From Apus apus (Eukaryota; Chordata; Aves; Apodiformes; Apodidae), in assembly GCF_020740795.1 (NCBI RefSeq), contig NC_067296.1, positions 5,309,001 to 5,373,000 of the forward strand: 64,000 nucleotides of DNA. The letters run 5' to 3'. Both the position numbers and the translations under genes were made by a program. The notes below the pieces were generated by a model that saw only the letters and a program-made list of their open reading frames with translations, was not told the origin of the DNA and did no database searches. Each line of letters begins with the position of its first letter. Within the stretch, counting starts at the first letter, position 1. Shown in pieces: positions 1 through 13,439 of this stretch.

Positions 1-1248
1 GTGACAGACACTGACGGGGACAGGACAGGCAGGAATGTCCCCTGTCACGGACCACCTTGACCCTACTGGGGCAGCAACAGCAAAGGAGTTAAATTTGATT
101 CCCTCACAGGGAAGACGCTTGCAAGGGAAGCAGGAAAAAATTACTGAGCTTCATCTTTCTCCCATTTTAGAAAAATTAATTTTTGAGAAACCTCTCCAGT
201 TTCACTCTTTCTGGTCTCTAAATCACGCAGCCTGACAGCCCGTCCAGGGCTATTTATTGGCTCCCTCGCAGGAGCCATCTTCAGAGAGCCGGGCTCGATC
301 TGAAGTCCACGAGTGCCATCTTCTGGGGGTCTCGACTCCAAAGGAAAAAGTTTCAGTACAATAAGCCTCACCCTTCAGTTTCCCAGCACTGTTGCACCGA
401 AGCATCACCAGCCCTTGGGGCAGCCCTGAACTCCTCGCCTGCCTGTGGGGAAACTGAGGCAGAGAGACATGAAATAACGCAGCTTCTCTGCTCATCCTCA
501 GCTGCACAGGGACGTCTGGGATGTTACCTGGCCTCTAAGATACCTAAGAGGCTCAGGATCAGGAGGTGCAGCTGGGTCCCAGGTTTGCTCTGAATTTGAA
601 GCTCTTTTTTAATGTCAAGAAATCAACAGAAACCTCTCTTTCCTCAAACACCAGAATCGTGCACTTCAAGATATCCCTGAACTACATCACAAGCTCCTAG
701 CCAAATCCTGATGGAGGGCAACACTGGAATTAACTGTTTGCTTAAAACAAAGGAATTGCCTGAGCTGGAACATGAGGCTGCAGGTGGAGGGTGGTCAATG
801 CATCTCAGGGAAGGAGATGGAGGCAATAACCTGGGGACAGTGCCCTTCCTGCAGAGGTTTATGAAGGTTTTTGTTTATTTTTCTGTCAGACTCCTTAAAT
901 ATTTTTTTGCTGAGGTTTGATTTATAGTAGGGGAGAGAGCAGGTCTGCCTGTGCCTGCCCTGTTAGAGCCTGTGGTGGCACAGGGGTCCTGCCAGGCTGG
1001 CAGCTCGTGGGGAGCCAAAGAACTGGCCTTTCTAGGGAAGGGGAATTTCTTTGAGCATTGTACAGTGATTCCAGTGGGTAAAGGTGAAGCAAACATCTCC
1101 CTGGTGCCTGCTGAGCCTGTGTGGGAAGAGTGGATGTGTGTAGGTGATGGAACGCGCTGCCCCTGGCTATTGCAGCCCCTACAGCAGAGCACAGTTCAGT
1201 CTGCACAGCAGCCTGCAGTCTGCTCAGTGGTCCATACAGCATCATGTA
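1..1248. other. Upstream flank, no gene recognised
   Basis: No open frame here resembles a known protein, and none shows exon-like structure. The only hint of a relic is a short stretch near 450-475 that resembles the core of a MIR element, too short to call. From about 1,170 the sequence becomes rich in CAGC and TGTG words that lead into the minisatellite that follows. Confidence 0.5.
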
Positions 1249-1740
1249 GCGTGTACAGCAGAGTATGGTGTGTGCAGCCTGCTCAGCAGTGTGCCTGTAG
1301 TGTGTACAGCAGGGTATAGTGTGTACAGCCTGCTCAGCAGTGTGCCTGTAGTGTGTACAGCAGGGTATGGTGTGTGCAGCCTGCTCAGCAGTGTGCCTGT
1401 AGTGTGTACAGCAGGGTATAGTGTGTACAGCCTGCTCAGCAGTGTGCCTGTAGTGTGTACAGCAGGGTATAGTGTGTACAGCCTGCTCAGCAGTGTGCCT
1501 GTAGTGTGTACAGCAGGGTATGGTGTGTGCAGCCTGCTCAGCAGTGTGCCTGTAGTGTGTACAGCAGGGTATAGTGTGTACAGCCTGCTCAGCAGTGTGC
1601 CTGTAGTGTGTACAGCAGGGTATGGTGTGTGCAGCCTGCTCAGCAGTGTGCCTGTAGTGTGTACAGCCTGCTCAGCAGTGTGCCTGTAGTGTGTACAGCA
1701 GGGTATAGTGTGTACAGCCTGCTCAGCAGTGTGCCTGTAG
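1249..1740. repeat. 51-bp minisatellite, nine full units plus one shortened unit
   Basis: The unit is 51 bp and carries the words GTGTACAGCAGGGTAT, CAGCCTGCTCAGCAG and TGTGCCTGTAG. Two variants exist: A units read GTATGGTGTGTGCAG and B units read GTATAGTGTGTACAG. Going left to right, the order is A B A B B A B A, then a 32-bp unit missing about 19 bp, then B. The copies are otherwise nearly identical, which indicates recent expansion or homogenisation. Because 51 is a multiple of three and no stop falls in some frames, long open frames appear on both strands. These follow from the repeat period and are not evidence of a gene. Confidence 0.95.
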
Positions 1741-1925
1741 AGTGCATAGAGGGTATGGCATGTTCAGCAGTGTGTGCACGGGGCACGGTGCGTGCAGCAG
1801 TGTTTGCACAGGGCACGGTGTGCTCAGCAGCGTGTGCACGGGGTATGGTGTGTGCAGCAGTGTGTGCACAGGGTATGGTGTGCTCAGCAGTGTGCACGGC
1901 AGGGCACGGTGTGCTCAGCAGCGTG
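1741..1925. repeat. 30-bp minisatellite derived from the 51-bp unit
   Basis: Directly after the last 51-bp unit the period drops to 30 bp. Units alternate words such as GGGTATGGTGTG or GGGCACGGTGTG with CAGCAGTGTGTGCAC. The 30-mer looks like the 51-mer with an internal 21-bp deletion. These units are more diverged from one another than the 51-bp units, and the last is about a base longer. The array decays into unique GC-rich sequence near 1,925. Confidence 0.85.
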
Positions 1926-4900
1926 CCCAGCCCGTGCAGCCCGGCAGGCTCTGCTCGCTCCTCCCGAGCAGCACCCGCAGCCGCTCGGTCTGTGCCACAC
2001 GATGGTGCTCGGAGCTCTCGATCCTGCTTTCCCTGCCGGCGCTTTCTCCGGCTGCTCAGAGATTTTCTCCCTTCTCCTTGTCTGGGACAGGACATGACTT
2101 CCCGCTGGCTCTCTCATCCTTAGGCCGGCTCTGTCTGTCCGGGGATGGTGAGACCTGCCGTGCTGCTGGAGCTGGACCAGAGCAGGGATGGCTTCAAGGT
2201 GCTACCCAGGGCAACGATTTTCAAAGGAAATCGCAAGCGTTGGGTGTTCAAAGCTCCTCGTAGCAGATTTCAATTAAACTCTGCAAATATCTAGTGATTA
2301 AAATGCATTATTTTAAAGCTCACTCTCCCCCTCCCATTAGCAGCAGTGCTTGCCTCTTTGCCAGGGGCAGAACTGTGTGAAACAAAAATATCCAGCTAAA
2401 TATGCCTATATTCCTGGTAACTTTTTATCCAAACAGCAGCTGAACTTCAGGTATGTTTGGAGTGAAGCCAGAGTCCCCATCCCACCTGTGCTGGAGAAAA
2501 GGGGAAACATCATCTATCAAATTCAGCCCACGTGTGGCCCAGATCCAGGACAACCAAACACAACCTGGAAGCAGCCACTGCTCCCTGCAAAATGATGACT
2601 CAAGTGTTGGCTGCAAGGGAGTTCAGCTAAAACTTGGTGAGGTTTTTGGAGGAATGATTGCCACCAGTAACACCACAGGCAAGATTTCAGAACAAAGGCT
2701 TTTTCTCATGAGCTAGCAAAAGCAATGCTAGCTACTCACGATTTATGCCTCCCTCATAAATTACATTTTAAGACAAGGATTCTGTGTCATCAGAAAAGCT
2801 ACATTTGATTTTTATAAAGCATCTTTAACACACACTTAAGGAGAATGATGGTGTTGTCAAGGGCCTAGGGTGGTAGGGAGGATTTTTATTTTCTTTTTCC
2901 CTAGAAGGGTTGCAGCCTGTGAAGGGGGGTGAGGGGAGTTAAAGCAGAGCCCCTGGCTGAAAGCTTGTGGGGAGGAGGCAGAGATCAAAGTGAGGAGCAC
3001 AGTGTGAAGAGATCACGCATGTACAGAAAGCAGCTCCCATGGGAAAGCCATGGCACATCTGGCCCTGGAGATGTCAGGTCCCACATGTAGATCAGAAGAG
3101 CCTCTTCCACCATACCTGTGCTTTCCTCTGCTCCATGCTCAGCCCATCACCTGGCTCTAGCTGGAAAGAGCTCCAGGGTTTGGGTACCTAGGGCTGTGTC
3201 ACTGTGTGATTGTCACATTGGCACTGCCAGGTTCTGCCTCGAGGCCGGATGCTACAAGTATTTTATCTGACACTGGGTCCTCCAGGACTCTGGTCCAGCT
3301 CAGTGCTGGCTCCTTGAGCTGTCCGTGTCTTGGGTCACTGGGTTGTGTGAGAACTGCACCTCCCCTGGGATATGGGGCTGTTCACAAAACTTTTCCCAGT
3401 GACAGGGTGCATCCCTGATCAGAAAGCAGGAAGCAATAGGCCAGGCATGTTTAAAAATGAGAGTGCTCTCTTGAGGTGCAATGTCAGCCTCATTATGCAG
3501 TCACTGGGAATCTGTAGCAAAGTAGTCCAAGCCTTTTGCTTCACCAAATTTTCCAAGATGGCTTGGAAAAAAAAAAAAAGAAGGGGTGTTATTTGATGTA
3601 TTCATTCAACAGCTATATTTTCACCCTGTTCCTCTCAGACTTGGTCCTTATGAGCCAGCACTTGGCTTATTCTAACTACAAAGGGGGTCAGTGACTGGTT
3701 ACCAGTCCCTCAGCAGGTGTAGCCATGTTTTTCTCATGATGACATCTCCTGAAGCTGGGGTAATGAGCTCCCAGCTCAGTGTCTTTCACTAGAGTCTGCA
3801 GGGAAGCAGCTGGGACAGGCAGGGATGTAGTGCCAGGGTAAGAGCAGGTGCAGGTCACCTCGACATTCCTTGGGACACCCCAGGCAGCAAATGGGTGTCC
3901 CCCTCTCTCCTCCAGCCTTTTCCTTCCTCCCAAGGGCCTGAACCTCCCCTCCTGTGTGCTGTTTCCCCTGTCTCCAGAGGAGCAGAGGGCAGCCCTGCTG
4001 CAGCCTGAGTCCTGGTAGCTCTGCATCTCCCTTCCCAAAAGAACTTTTGCAAGCTTGATTAGAAGATTTGTTTTTATAAGTTTTTTCCTGCCTGTGCGAC
4101 AGGTTAAAAATCTCTGAAAGGGAAGGAGGGGAGAGAACAGTGTATTGGGTCATCTCCATGGGAACGCTGTGGGAAGATTGATATATGCCCCGGGAGGAGG
4201 GCACAGTTATTAGCATGTTCCAGATCCTTTCCTGTGGGTTTGTTGGGTTTTTTTTCACCTGCTGAGGAAGAAGAAATAGTGTGTTTTCAAGGAGGAAAGA
4301 ATGTGAACACCTGAAATAAAAGCACCACCACAGATCCCAGCCCTTTCCAGCAGTGGGTCTCTGTTACAGCAGAGCTGTGAAAGCTCCAGCAGCCACAGAA
4401 GCCAGAAGGAGCAGGTCAGTTTGCCCAGGAAAGGACAACCCTGCTGGCATGGTGAGACAGTACCAACCAGATATGGAGGGAAGGTGCTTGGCAAGGTAGG
4501 GGAAGGAGAAGGGCTGGATCAGCTCTTTGTCTGGTGGTCACAACCACTGCGTGCAATCTGTGCCTTCTCCTCAGCTCACTGCCCCATCAGCCCATGTCTT
4601 TCCACATCACAGCATCATCAGAGGCAGCAACAGGGACTCTAGCTCATTTTGGAGGCTGAACACAGATCTGAGCACCCAAATTGTTCTGGCGCATGATTAA
4701 CCTGGAGGGTCAGAGGAGGCCAGCTCATCCCGTGTGCTCAGCTTCCTTCCAAAGCCCTGTTCTTCCTGGCCAGTGCTGGGGAATGCCAAGAGCCCTCACA
4801 CGTGCTAACCATTTTCAACAGTGATGGTGGGCTGAAGACAAGTTCTTCAGTCCTGCTGGAGCCAAGAATGAGACACCAGACGGTGCATGACCTGACAAAG

Positions 4901-7192
4901 TCCCCTGTAATCTTCTGTTTGTTATTCTCCTGAAAGCATATTGCCCTGGGAAAAATCCAGGGGTTCGTTTCCAGGACCCAGACCCTTTTCATGTGGAATA
5001 ACAACTGTACCTACCACACGCGTTGCTCACACGAGACCCTCTTGCTGCTGCAATAAGGTTTTTGGGTGCAAGGTCTCCTAGAAAAACAGGCTTTAGCTCA
5101 GTATTCCGCTCCTCTGGGACTCAGCTGCAATTATCTTCCTGTCTCGTGTTTGTAGAGCACATAAAGAGAGAGAGTCCCAGACATGATGGTGTCCCCCCCC
5201 ATGGGTGTAACTCAAAAATTACTAGCAATAAAAACATTTTTTAAATAGAAGCCTCTGCTTTGGGCTATGTAGTAATTAACCACTAATAAATCATGACATT
5301 CAGGAGGAACTTCAGTCTTGCAAGCTGATTTTAAGGGCTCATCTAAGTGAACCTGAGTGCAGAAGCAGATCTGCAACACACTCCTCAGGTGGAGGGTGTC
5401 TGTTTCCCTCCTGCCCCAATTAATTTCTGTTGGGCAGTGAAATGTGGATGGCTGATCTCTGCAGGGCAGGAGATCAGACACAGTTATCTGTGTGTGCAGC
5501 ATGGCTGCAATTGGAAAAGACCAAGGCACCCATTTGCACTAATAACAATAATAATAATAATGTCCCCAGAGTGACATTTCAAATGCAAATGAGAAGAATA
5601 AAAATTTCAGTTCCTGTTATAACTTTGCTGCTGCTGTAACTGAATCCAAGTAAAGACCTGAGGCTGTTCCTTCTGCCTGCCTGGCAGCAGAGCTGCAATT
5701 CTGTTTATTTTCATTCCCAGCCTGAGCAGAGGAGGACTTGACCAGGAGCTGAGAAAGGAGGCAAGGAGCTGGGGCAGAAGAGACAGTCTTGTGGTGGCAC
5801 CTCCCAGCTGTTAATCTAGTATCAGGCATGCAAAGTCAAGGGTGACAGCAGAGATGGATGGTGTGACCCACCACCCTAGGAGTTCAGCAGAGCCCTGTAA
5901 TGAGCCCACAAACCCACCCTGGCCAGGGCTGGCTCCACCTGGGGGGGCTTCAGCACTCAGGGCTCTGCTGGGGTGATAAGCTCCCTCCCCTCCTGCCGCC
6001 AGCACTTGGTGGGAAACGCTTGTGGAGTGGATGTGGTGGGAGAGATTTCTTGCAGTTTTGATTTCAGTCAGTCTTAACAGTTGCTCTTTGTCTGCAATAC
6101 CCAATTGTATCCCCTTTCTCTCCCTGTCTTAACAGGCACAGCTGCCTCACCTTCCCTTCAGAGACACGACAGCACTGGGTGTTTGCTGGTGTGTTTCGTT
6201 GCCTTTGCACATGTGCACATAGATCCACACAACTACCGAGGGCATCTTTCAATCTGGAATACAACAGCATTCGGTTTGAGTTAGAAACCTCATGTGTGAC
6301 CTTGGAAGAGAGAGGGACTGGGGCACAGGGTTTATTTGAGCCCAGAGCTGTGGGGCTGCCTTCATCCTCTACACCAGGAAAATCCCCAACTCACGTGCTG
6401 AGTTTTCTGGAACTTCAGAAGCATGGCTGTTAATCACTCTATTAACTGCAAAAAAATAAGCCCTTTGATTTTTATCATGCACCATCAGAATTTGGCTAGC
6501 TGTGTGAGAAATTGGCAGCCAGGGAGCATAAGCAGGATTTTTGGTCGTAGAGCACAGGGAGGCAGCATTTATTTGGTCTGTGCTCCCAATAACTTTTAAA
6601 CCAAGACTGAGCTTTTAATCTGAAGACTTTTTGCAGCAAGGAGATCGTTTGAGAATGAAACTGATGATTTAAAAAACGAAGAAGAAAGAAAGAAAAAAAA
6701 AAAAGAAATAGGAATTGAAACTGTGTAGGCTATTTTCAGCCACCAAGATGAATGAAATGTAAAAAAATAAAGTAGGTTGCAAGTTTTGAATTCTAAAAAA
6801 GGTCAATCTGAAAGCATGAAAATCCAAGCAGGTGCTCTCAGCTCCAAGCACAGGGTTTTCTCCTGGCAAACAGTGGAAGGTTTCAGCTGACACACATGGG
6901 ACAATGAAAAACTGCTCATCCATCCCCCAGGCTCTAATTATCAGAGGAGACTTGCAACATATTGACTGCTTTGCTGTTGTTCCTTATTCCTGGCTCCCAA
7001 AGCCAGGGGCTGCTGATGGAGCCTCTACAAGGGCAGACAGGACCTGCAACCCCACTAGAAAAGGCTGCAGCAAAGACCAGGGGAAAAAGAATTAATGCAC
7101 CAGGTGGGAGAAGGGTATCTGCAGCTCAGCCCTGAGCACATCACCATCACAGTCCTCCAGCTTCTTGCCAGTCCTCCTGACTTTTGCTCTCA
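1926..7192. other. Intergenic stretch without recognised genes
   Basis: Both strands were read for long frames, spliced coding blocks and RNA genes, and none could be supported. Present are a short A-tract near 3,568, an AAT microsatellite (5,541-5,561), an A-rich purine tract near 6,680-6,705, and mixed-composition unique sequence. Distal regulatory elements for TOP1 or a more distant neighbour could lie here but cannot be seen without comparison to other species. Confidence 0.5.
5541..5561. repeat. Short AAT microsatellite
   Basis: An imperfect run of AAT units with one AAC interruption, about 21 bp long. Likely length-variable between individuals; no other role is evident. Confidence 0.8.
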
Positions 7193-7219
7193 TTTATCTC
7201 TGCATAAGGCAGAGATAAA
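7193..7219. repeat. Perfect 11-bp inverted repeat (hairpin)
   Basis: TTTATCTCTGC is followed after the 5-nt loop ATAAG by its exact complement GCAGAGATAAA. The stem is perfect. The flanks do not extend the pairing, so it is too short for a microRNA precursor. It stands just before a tandem duplication. Confidence 0.7.
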
Positions 7220-7230
7220 GGGAAAGATGA

Positions 7231-7262
7231 TCAGGGTAAGGAGCGGTCAGGGTAAGGAGCGG
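7231..7262. repeat. Two tandem copies of a 16-bp unit
   Basis: TCAGGGTAAGGAGCGG occurs twice head to tail without a mismatch, followed by a partial third copy (TCGGGG). This is a small recent duplication with no evident function. Confidence 0.85.
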
Positions 7263-8504
7263 TCGGGGCTATGAGGAGAGATGGCCTCACCAGTGTAGTA
7301 AAACCTGGAGACCTTCAGGATGGCTACTGTGGCCAACAACTGCTCCCAGGTCCCAGCCCTGTGCCTGGCCATGGGTGTTCTCCATCCCCACTTAAGGATA
7401 AGGGATGTGATGGGACAATGTTGTGGTGACACTGGTGTGGTAAAAAATGCAGCATCTTTCCTCTCTGGTAGGTGCTCCCTTGCTGGGATATGTGTGATTC
7501 ACTCTGGTAAATTATCCTGGTGGGAACAAGAATAGGCTGAACAAAAAAGGGGCAAAAGCCTGTTTTCACCTACAGATTTGGGTTCATGCTCAGGGTCCAG
7601 CAGAGACCCTTTCTGCTGAAGCAGAAAACACTTCTCATTGCCCTGTCCCTCTGGTCCCTTGCTCATGGCAATTTGGATTAGTGTTATTCAGCTGCAATAT
7701 TTAAATTACCCGTCAAGGAATTGCAGTGCCTGGTCTTGAGCAGAAGCACAGCCTGTCACTGCCCCAGCACTGCCTGTGTCAGTCTGTGTGTGGACAGTTT
7801 TTGGCCTGGTGACTCCACAGGCCCACAAACGATGCAGCAGGGGCTTTCAGAGCTTTGCTAGTTTATTAGCTTTTATAATGATCATGAAAATAATTGGAGC
7901 TCAGACACGTGTCTGCAAAGGAGCAAAAAAATGAGGCCAGGTGAGGTGTAAATGAGGAGTAATTCCAGAGCTGCTGGTGCAAGTGGAGCAGAGCTAGATG
8001 AACTGGAGTGGTGGAGCACAGTGAGTCTCAGCAATGAGGGGGTGTGGAAAGGGTCCTGGGGTCTGTCCTTGATGAACTTTCATGTTACCTGGCCCATCCT
8101 GGTGAGCAAGGGAACAAAACTGAAATGCCTGGGCTGGCTGCTGCTCCCAGGCCCACCCAAGAGTGGCACCTGCCCCAGTCACTCCACTTGTGTGTTGTGG
8201 GTGTCACACCACTGCTGTGTGATGCTTAAATAGCTCCACTGAGGCAGGCAGGGCACTGCCTGACAGCCATGGGCACTGGCAGCATGTGCCCCACTGCCTG
8301 CACTCATCCTGTGGGCAGCCACCAGCTGGCTGCCAAGCTCAGGGCTGCCTGTCTCTTCCCACCAGTGACTGCACCAGCTGGGACCCTCTGGCCTTCCTCA
8401 GCACCCATCCCACCCTGCCCCAGGGCCAGGAATGCTGGTGGCAGGCTGCTGCTCCGTGTCAGCACTAGGACTTTTTCCTCTGAAGCACTTCAAGGAGACC
8501 AGCA

Positions 8505-8590
8505 TCACCTCTTTCCCTTTTGCAGATGAGGAAACTGAAGCCCAGAGGAGCAACCCCAAGCAAGCAGCCAGAAGAACCTGCAGTCTCCAG
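8505..8590 (-). mobile_element. MIR-like SINE fragment
   Basis: The stretch GCAGATGAGGAAACTGAAG followed by CCCAGAGGAGCAA matches the reverse-orientation core of MIR (…AGATGAGGAAACTGAGGC-CAGAGAG…), an ancient tRNA-derived SINE with relics across amniotes. The similarity is confined to about 30 strong positions and fades on both sides, so the ends are approximate. Confidence 0.5.
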
Positions 8591-11499
8591 GGGTTTTCCC
8601 AGTCCCATTCCTTGCTGTGAGCCCTTCTGCCAGGCCTGTTCTGGGGGTTAACAGGGGAGTGATGACCCTGGGCAGGGACTGGGTGAGCCAGCAGGGGCTC
8701 TGGGAGCTGCTGGGAGCCACTGATGTGCTGAGCCCAGCCACGAGCTGTGCAAGCAGCAGCTGACAGGGAGCTTTCAACCATAAAGCCACCAATCCTCTTC
8801 CCCCAGCTCCTTCTGCACACGCGTGCTCTCCACGCTGGCTTCATCACAACAAAGCAGCCCCTGTTCCCTGCTCCATCCCCAGCTCCTCCCCAAGTCCCAT
8901 CCCAGACAGCACTGGATTTATGAATGAGTCCCCTGCTCTGGTGACAGTGGGTCCTGCCAGCCCTGGGGTGGCTCTCTCCAGGGATGGAGGAGCAGCAGGA
9001 TTCTGCTGCTGTTCAGGAGCAGCACGTGGTGGGGAAGGCAGAACTGTGGGGTGCACAGTCCCCACCCTGCAGAAAGGATGGTGCTGTTCTCCCCTCCCAG
9101 CCTGGCCCGGTGCCCACTTGCTGGAGACTGTTTTGGTTTCTAACTCGGGAGCTGCCTGTGCCAGCTGGCACGGCTGCACAGGAAACAGCTCCTGAGTCCT
9201 CATGTCCTGGCACAGCAGCAAAGTTAGTGTTGGTGCCACTTCCCCCTGCTACACTGGGCTGGAAACTCCAGCCCTCGGAGGGTTTTCCTGGGAGAGAGGT
9301 GTCCCAGCTGCAGGCAGGCAATGCAAACAGCTGGTCTGCAACCCATCTGCCTCACCACATTCAGCACTTTGTGGTTTTCCTACTAATTAATGCAGTACAG
9401 ATGAAGGGTGCCTGACTTCAACATGCTTCATGCACATCAGAGATACGGAGCTGGCAAAGCATCGTGTGCTCCAGGCACATCATGTAAAACCATCACTGCC
9501 AGCCTGTACACTTGCCCAACACCTCATGTGCCCAGAGTTCTGCCTGTAATCCTGGGAAAACCCTCCCAGCACCTCTCTGAGCCAGGTCAGGGCTTAGCAG
9601 CATCCAGTATTCCTGGCACTGAAACATGTTCTGCTCAGCTGTCCCCCGATGCCTGGGTCTGTGCCCAGACCTGCTGCACTCCTGGCTTCCCAAGCAGGCA
9701 CCAGGGTCTGCTTGCACAGAGCTTCCTGCAGAGGACAGGAACAGGAGCAAAAAAATGAGCATCCTCATTTGCACTGTGCAGCAGGCCTTCATTTAGTTAA
9801 AAGTCTATTATAGCTGGTTACCCACGTTTCTGTGGTACCTCCACAGTATCTGAGCTCTCTGAAGCCATCAAGAATCATGTCTGGTTCTCTCTCTATGCAT
9901 ACCCAAAAATGTTGATGTGAATATAGACACAGACAATACTGATCCAAAGCTAGATCTGTTGGACCTGCCTTTTGCTAGTCAGTCTCTCTCTTCTGCCTTG
10001 CTCTATCTTGCACAACCAGATGTAGATATGTCAGTGTTCAGGGTCCAGATATTACCACCACAAGAAGTTTGTTCTACTACCTTTTCTTGGCCACCCTGAC
10101 ACTGGGAGTGGCAGCACCTTCCCTCCTCACATCTTCCCCACCCTATTCTCCAGTTTGGTCCAGAAAAACATCTGTGTTAAAGGAAAACCATTTTGGTTTT
10201 GTTGGTGTTTGGGGTTTTCTTGAGACAGCAGTTTGTTCCTCTGACCTCAGATGTAATTCTGCAGTAGCTGAGGCTTCCCTTAGCATGGGGGTGTGCTCAT
10301 ATCAGGTCTAATCACTGTCTAATGTAATTGATTTGCTATTGTGTTAAATCAGTGACACTATATTGAGCATCACCCCATCATAAAAAATAATAAAAAGCAC
10401 CATCAAGACATCAGTGATAAGAATTCAAACAGAAAGTTACATTTCTTATTTTAAATCCAGTCTCATTATTTTTAGGATGTGGATTTTTTGATCTCACATT
10501 TTATGAAGGACTCTGTAGGACATGCAAATACTTATTAAGGTTCCAGAAGGGTCTAAGGAGTTGCCAAATCTAAAGCCCATTGAAGGTGACAACTTCCTAT
10601 TTTTAAAATCACTTTATTAATTATATTTTTTTATTATTTGAGATTGATTACTGTTTCCTTCTAAAGTCTCTTAATTACTTCCTCACTGACAAAAATCACT
10701 TTAAAGTAGTTATTTCCACTTGAGGTTTTGGTGGATTTCCTGATCAGGGATTCATGCTTAGGCTTTTGTAGCTCTGTTACAACACTAACATTGCAAGTTA
10801 TTTTGAGAAAAAATTATGTTCTAGCTAAAACTATGATAAATAAATTTAAAACCAGTGTTACAGACATTTTTAAACAGAGCTATCTAATTTGATACAATCT
10901 GCAGATGTGGTCAGATTCACTCTGACAGTGGCCTTTTAAATTCTGATTTACTGAGTCCATTAATGAGCTGAAGTAGCAGCTCATTGGGTTTTCAGAGCCA
11001 GCAGCCTTAGCCAGGTGTCCTGATAGCAGGACATAGACACAAATACCTCCCAAAAGCCTCCCCAGCCTGCCGGGATGCTCCCTGTGGAAATCTCATCCTC
11101 CTGTGACATAGCAGTTATGATCAGCACCCATGGGTGCTGGTGGGCTTGCTCTGCAGGCTGAACCATGGCAGTCCTGCCCTAAACCAAAAACCCATGGATG
11201 CTCTGCACGCTCCTCTGCCAATGGCTTATTGCATCTTGATATTAAGCCAAGGATTTGCCCCCAGGCTGGACCCAAGCATGGTTTAATGGGCCACTCCTGA
11301 ACTGTAAGGAGATGTTAAGGTCTAATCCACCTCCAGGGAAAGGGTCACCCTTAGCAGACCCAGCCTTGACCTTCCTTTGCTCCTAATGGCACTAATAATC
11401 AGGCTGATGAGGTTAGACCAGAAAAGCCCTGACACCTTTGGATCATTCTCACCTGATCAGCAGGGATCCCACAGCTGCATTTCTCACCCCATCACCGTG

Positions 11500-11612
11500 T
11501 TGGTGGAGAAGAACCATGAGCCTCATTTGCCAGATGAAGAGTTGAGGCACAGAGAGGCTCTAAGCCATACAGCTTGGAGCAGGTTGTCCCCAGTGCAGGG
11601 CTAGTTTGTAAT
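11500..11612 (-). mobile_element. MIR-like SINE fragment
   Basis: CCTCATTTGCCAGATGAAG, then GAGGCACAGAGAGGCTCTAAG, then a CCATACAGCTTGGAGCAGG block follow the order of the reverse-orientation MIR core: AGATGAGG, CTGAGGC-CAGAGAGGTTAAG, CACACAGCTAGTAAG. The longer collinear match makes this more convincing than the fragment at 8.5 kb. Ends are approximate. Confidence 0.55.
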
Positions 11613-13439
11613 CCCCAAACCATCTCCATCTCAGCTTTACCACGAAGTGTCAGCTTGCAGAAGACCTCCTGGCTTATTTTCCTTTTGCACCTACCCAGAG
11701 CCTGGTAAAAAACACAGAAGAGGACAAATGCTGTATCTGCCTTTTGAGATCCCATGTGGAGAAGCAGAAACCCTTGGAGCCACTGCTGAGAGCCAAGGTA
11801 TCTGGTAAGAGCTGGCAGCACTGGTATGGTTCTCCAAGGACAGCATCCTGTGCTGGGGGGGTGCAGGATGGGATCCCCAAACAGCCTAGTGCACCAAACA
11901 AGGTGCAGTGCTTTTGTGGCAGTCACTGATGGGCCATCCACCACCACCTTGTGGATGCAGCAATTTGGTGAGCACGGCCATGGCTGTGAGCCTCACCCAA
12001 GAGCAAGTCTGTGCCAGAGCAGGAACTGAGCACCCCCAGAGCCCTGTGAGCACAGGGCTTTCCTCCCTGCCTGGGAAGCCAGGCCTGACTTCATGGGACC
12101 ACCAAGTTAATAAAGCCATTGATGGGGCCACATGTTACCTCCTGGCTAAGGTGTGAGCAATTTGTACCTCATTCAGGCTTTAAGGTCCTAATGCATCCTA
12201 CATTTGGTCAGAGACCACTCTAGCCTGCAAGGCAAGCTAGCAGAAGGGCAGTTCCCCTGGTTTGGGAGCTCTCCTCCTCTGAGTTTTCCAGACTAGACTG
12301 AACTTAGGCTAGGCCAAAGCCCTCAGGATAAAGCAGGTCTTTGTCATGACCTTTGTAGAGGTAGGAGGACAGAAGCATGCTGGAATTTTGGATGGGAAGC
12401 TGTAGCAAGAGCCTTGCATGAATTTTCAGCTCTTGCCCCCAGTTTGAACAATGCTTTGAAGGCTGTTTCAAAACTGCTCTTGGGTTGAGCAGGAGCAGTC
12501 CCTGGGATATGTCTGGCCAGGCACTCAGAGTGATGAGTATCAGAGCTCCTGTGGATTTTGGATGGGTTTAGGCTACTCAGATCTCCTGGAGTTGGGCCCA
12601 ACATTCTTCACGTGGTGCAACTCCAGAAATGGAAGCACTCCAAGTGAGAAGTTTCTTTCCCAAAATGGGGATTCTTCTTTCCTTTGGATGGAAAACACTA
12701 CAGACAGAGGAAAAATTATCTCATTGTACTGTGAAGGAGAACCATTTATTAACTGTGGGTACCAAATTTAGTTCTGGACATTTTTTAAGAACAGTTCTGC
12801 ATAGAAGTCTTTGGACCCTTTCCTTGCAATGTCAGGAATCTGCATCACAGAATTTATCCTACTACGTGCAAAACAGCAACTGCAATCTGCTATGGGAGGA
12901 AAGAAAGCAGGGAAACCAGCTAGCCTGAATTCATGAGAAGTTCATTCCAGGGGCACAGCTTATATGAAATGGCTCCTTATCTCAGTCATATTTGCAAGAT
13001 GTCAATGCTCAAAAAGCATTAAAAGCCCTGTTGCCTCCTGCACTTGCCATGTTATGCAAGGGTGGCTTTTCTCATGTGCTCTGGGGCTCCCAAAGCTCCC
13101 ACACTCTGCTGCCAGCAGCCCAGGCTGGGGGGTGATCTCCAAACACAAGGCACTGCTCTGCACACTAAGACCAGGAGGACAAGCTGAAGCAAGGCCCTGC
13201 TGAAGGGTTCCTGGTTGTTTTCTCCAGCAGGAGAGTCACTTTGCTTTGCTAGGAGCAGGGAGGTAACGTGCCATGGAGGGAGGTAAAACCCGACTGCTTT
13301 TGGAGTTGGGCGATGGTCACACAGCAGCCACAAACCATCACAGGAGGTACAGGTGGGTCTGTGTACATTAGCTGGCTCTGTGAGAAGATGCATCAAAAGA
13401 AGTGTGGCCAGCAGGTGGGGAGAGGTGATTCTGCCCCTC

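Larger units (their letters stand above)
7263..13439. other. Intergenic stretch without recognised genes
   Basis: Largely unique, moderately GC-rich from 7.9 to 9.8 kb and AT-richer from 10.3 to 10.9 kb. Apart from two MIR-like fragments nothing coding or structural can be supported. A 151-codon open frame on the minus strand (11,492-11,947) overlaps the second MIR-like fragment and has no recognisable domain, so I do not call it a gene. Confidence 0.5.
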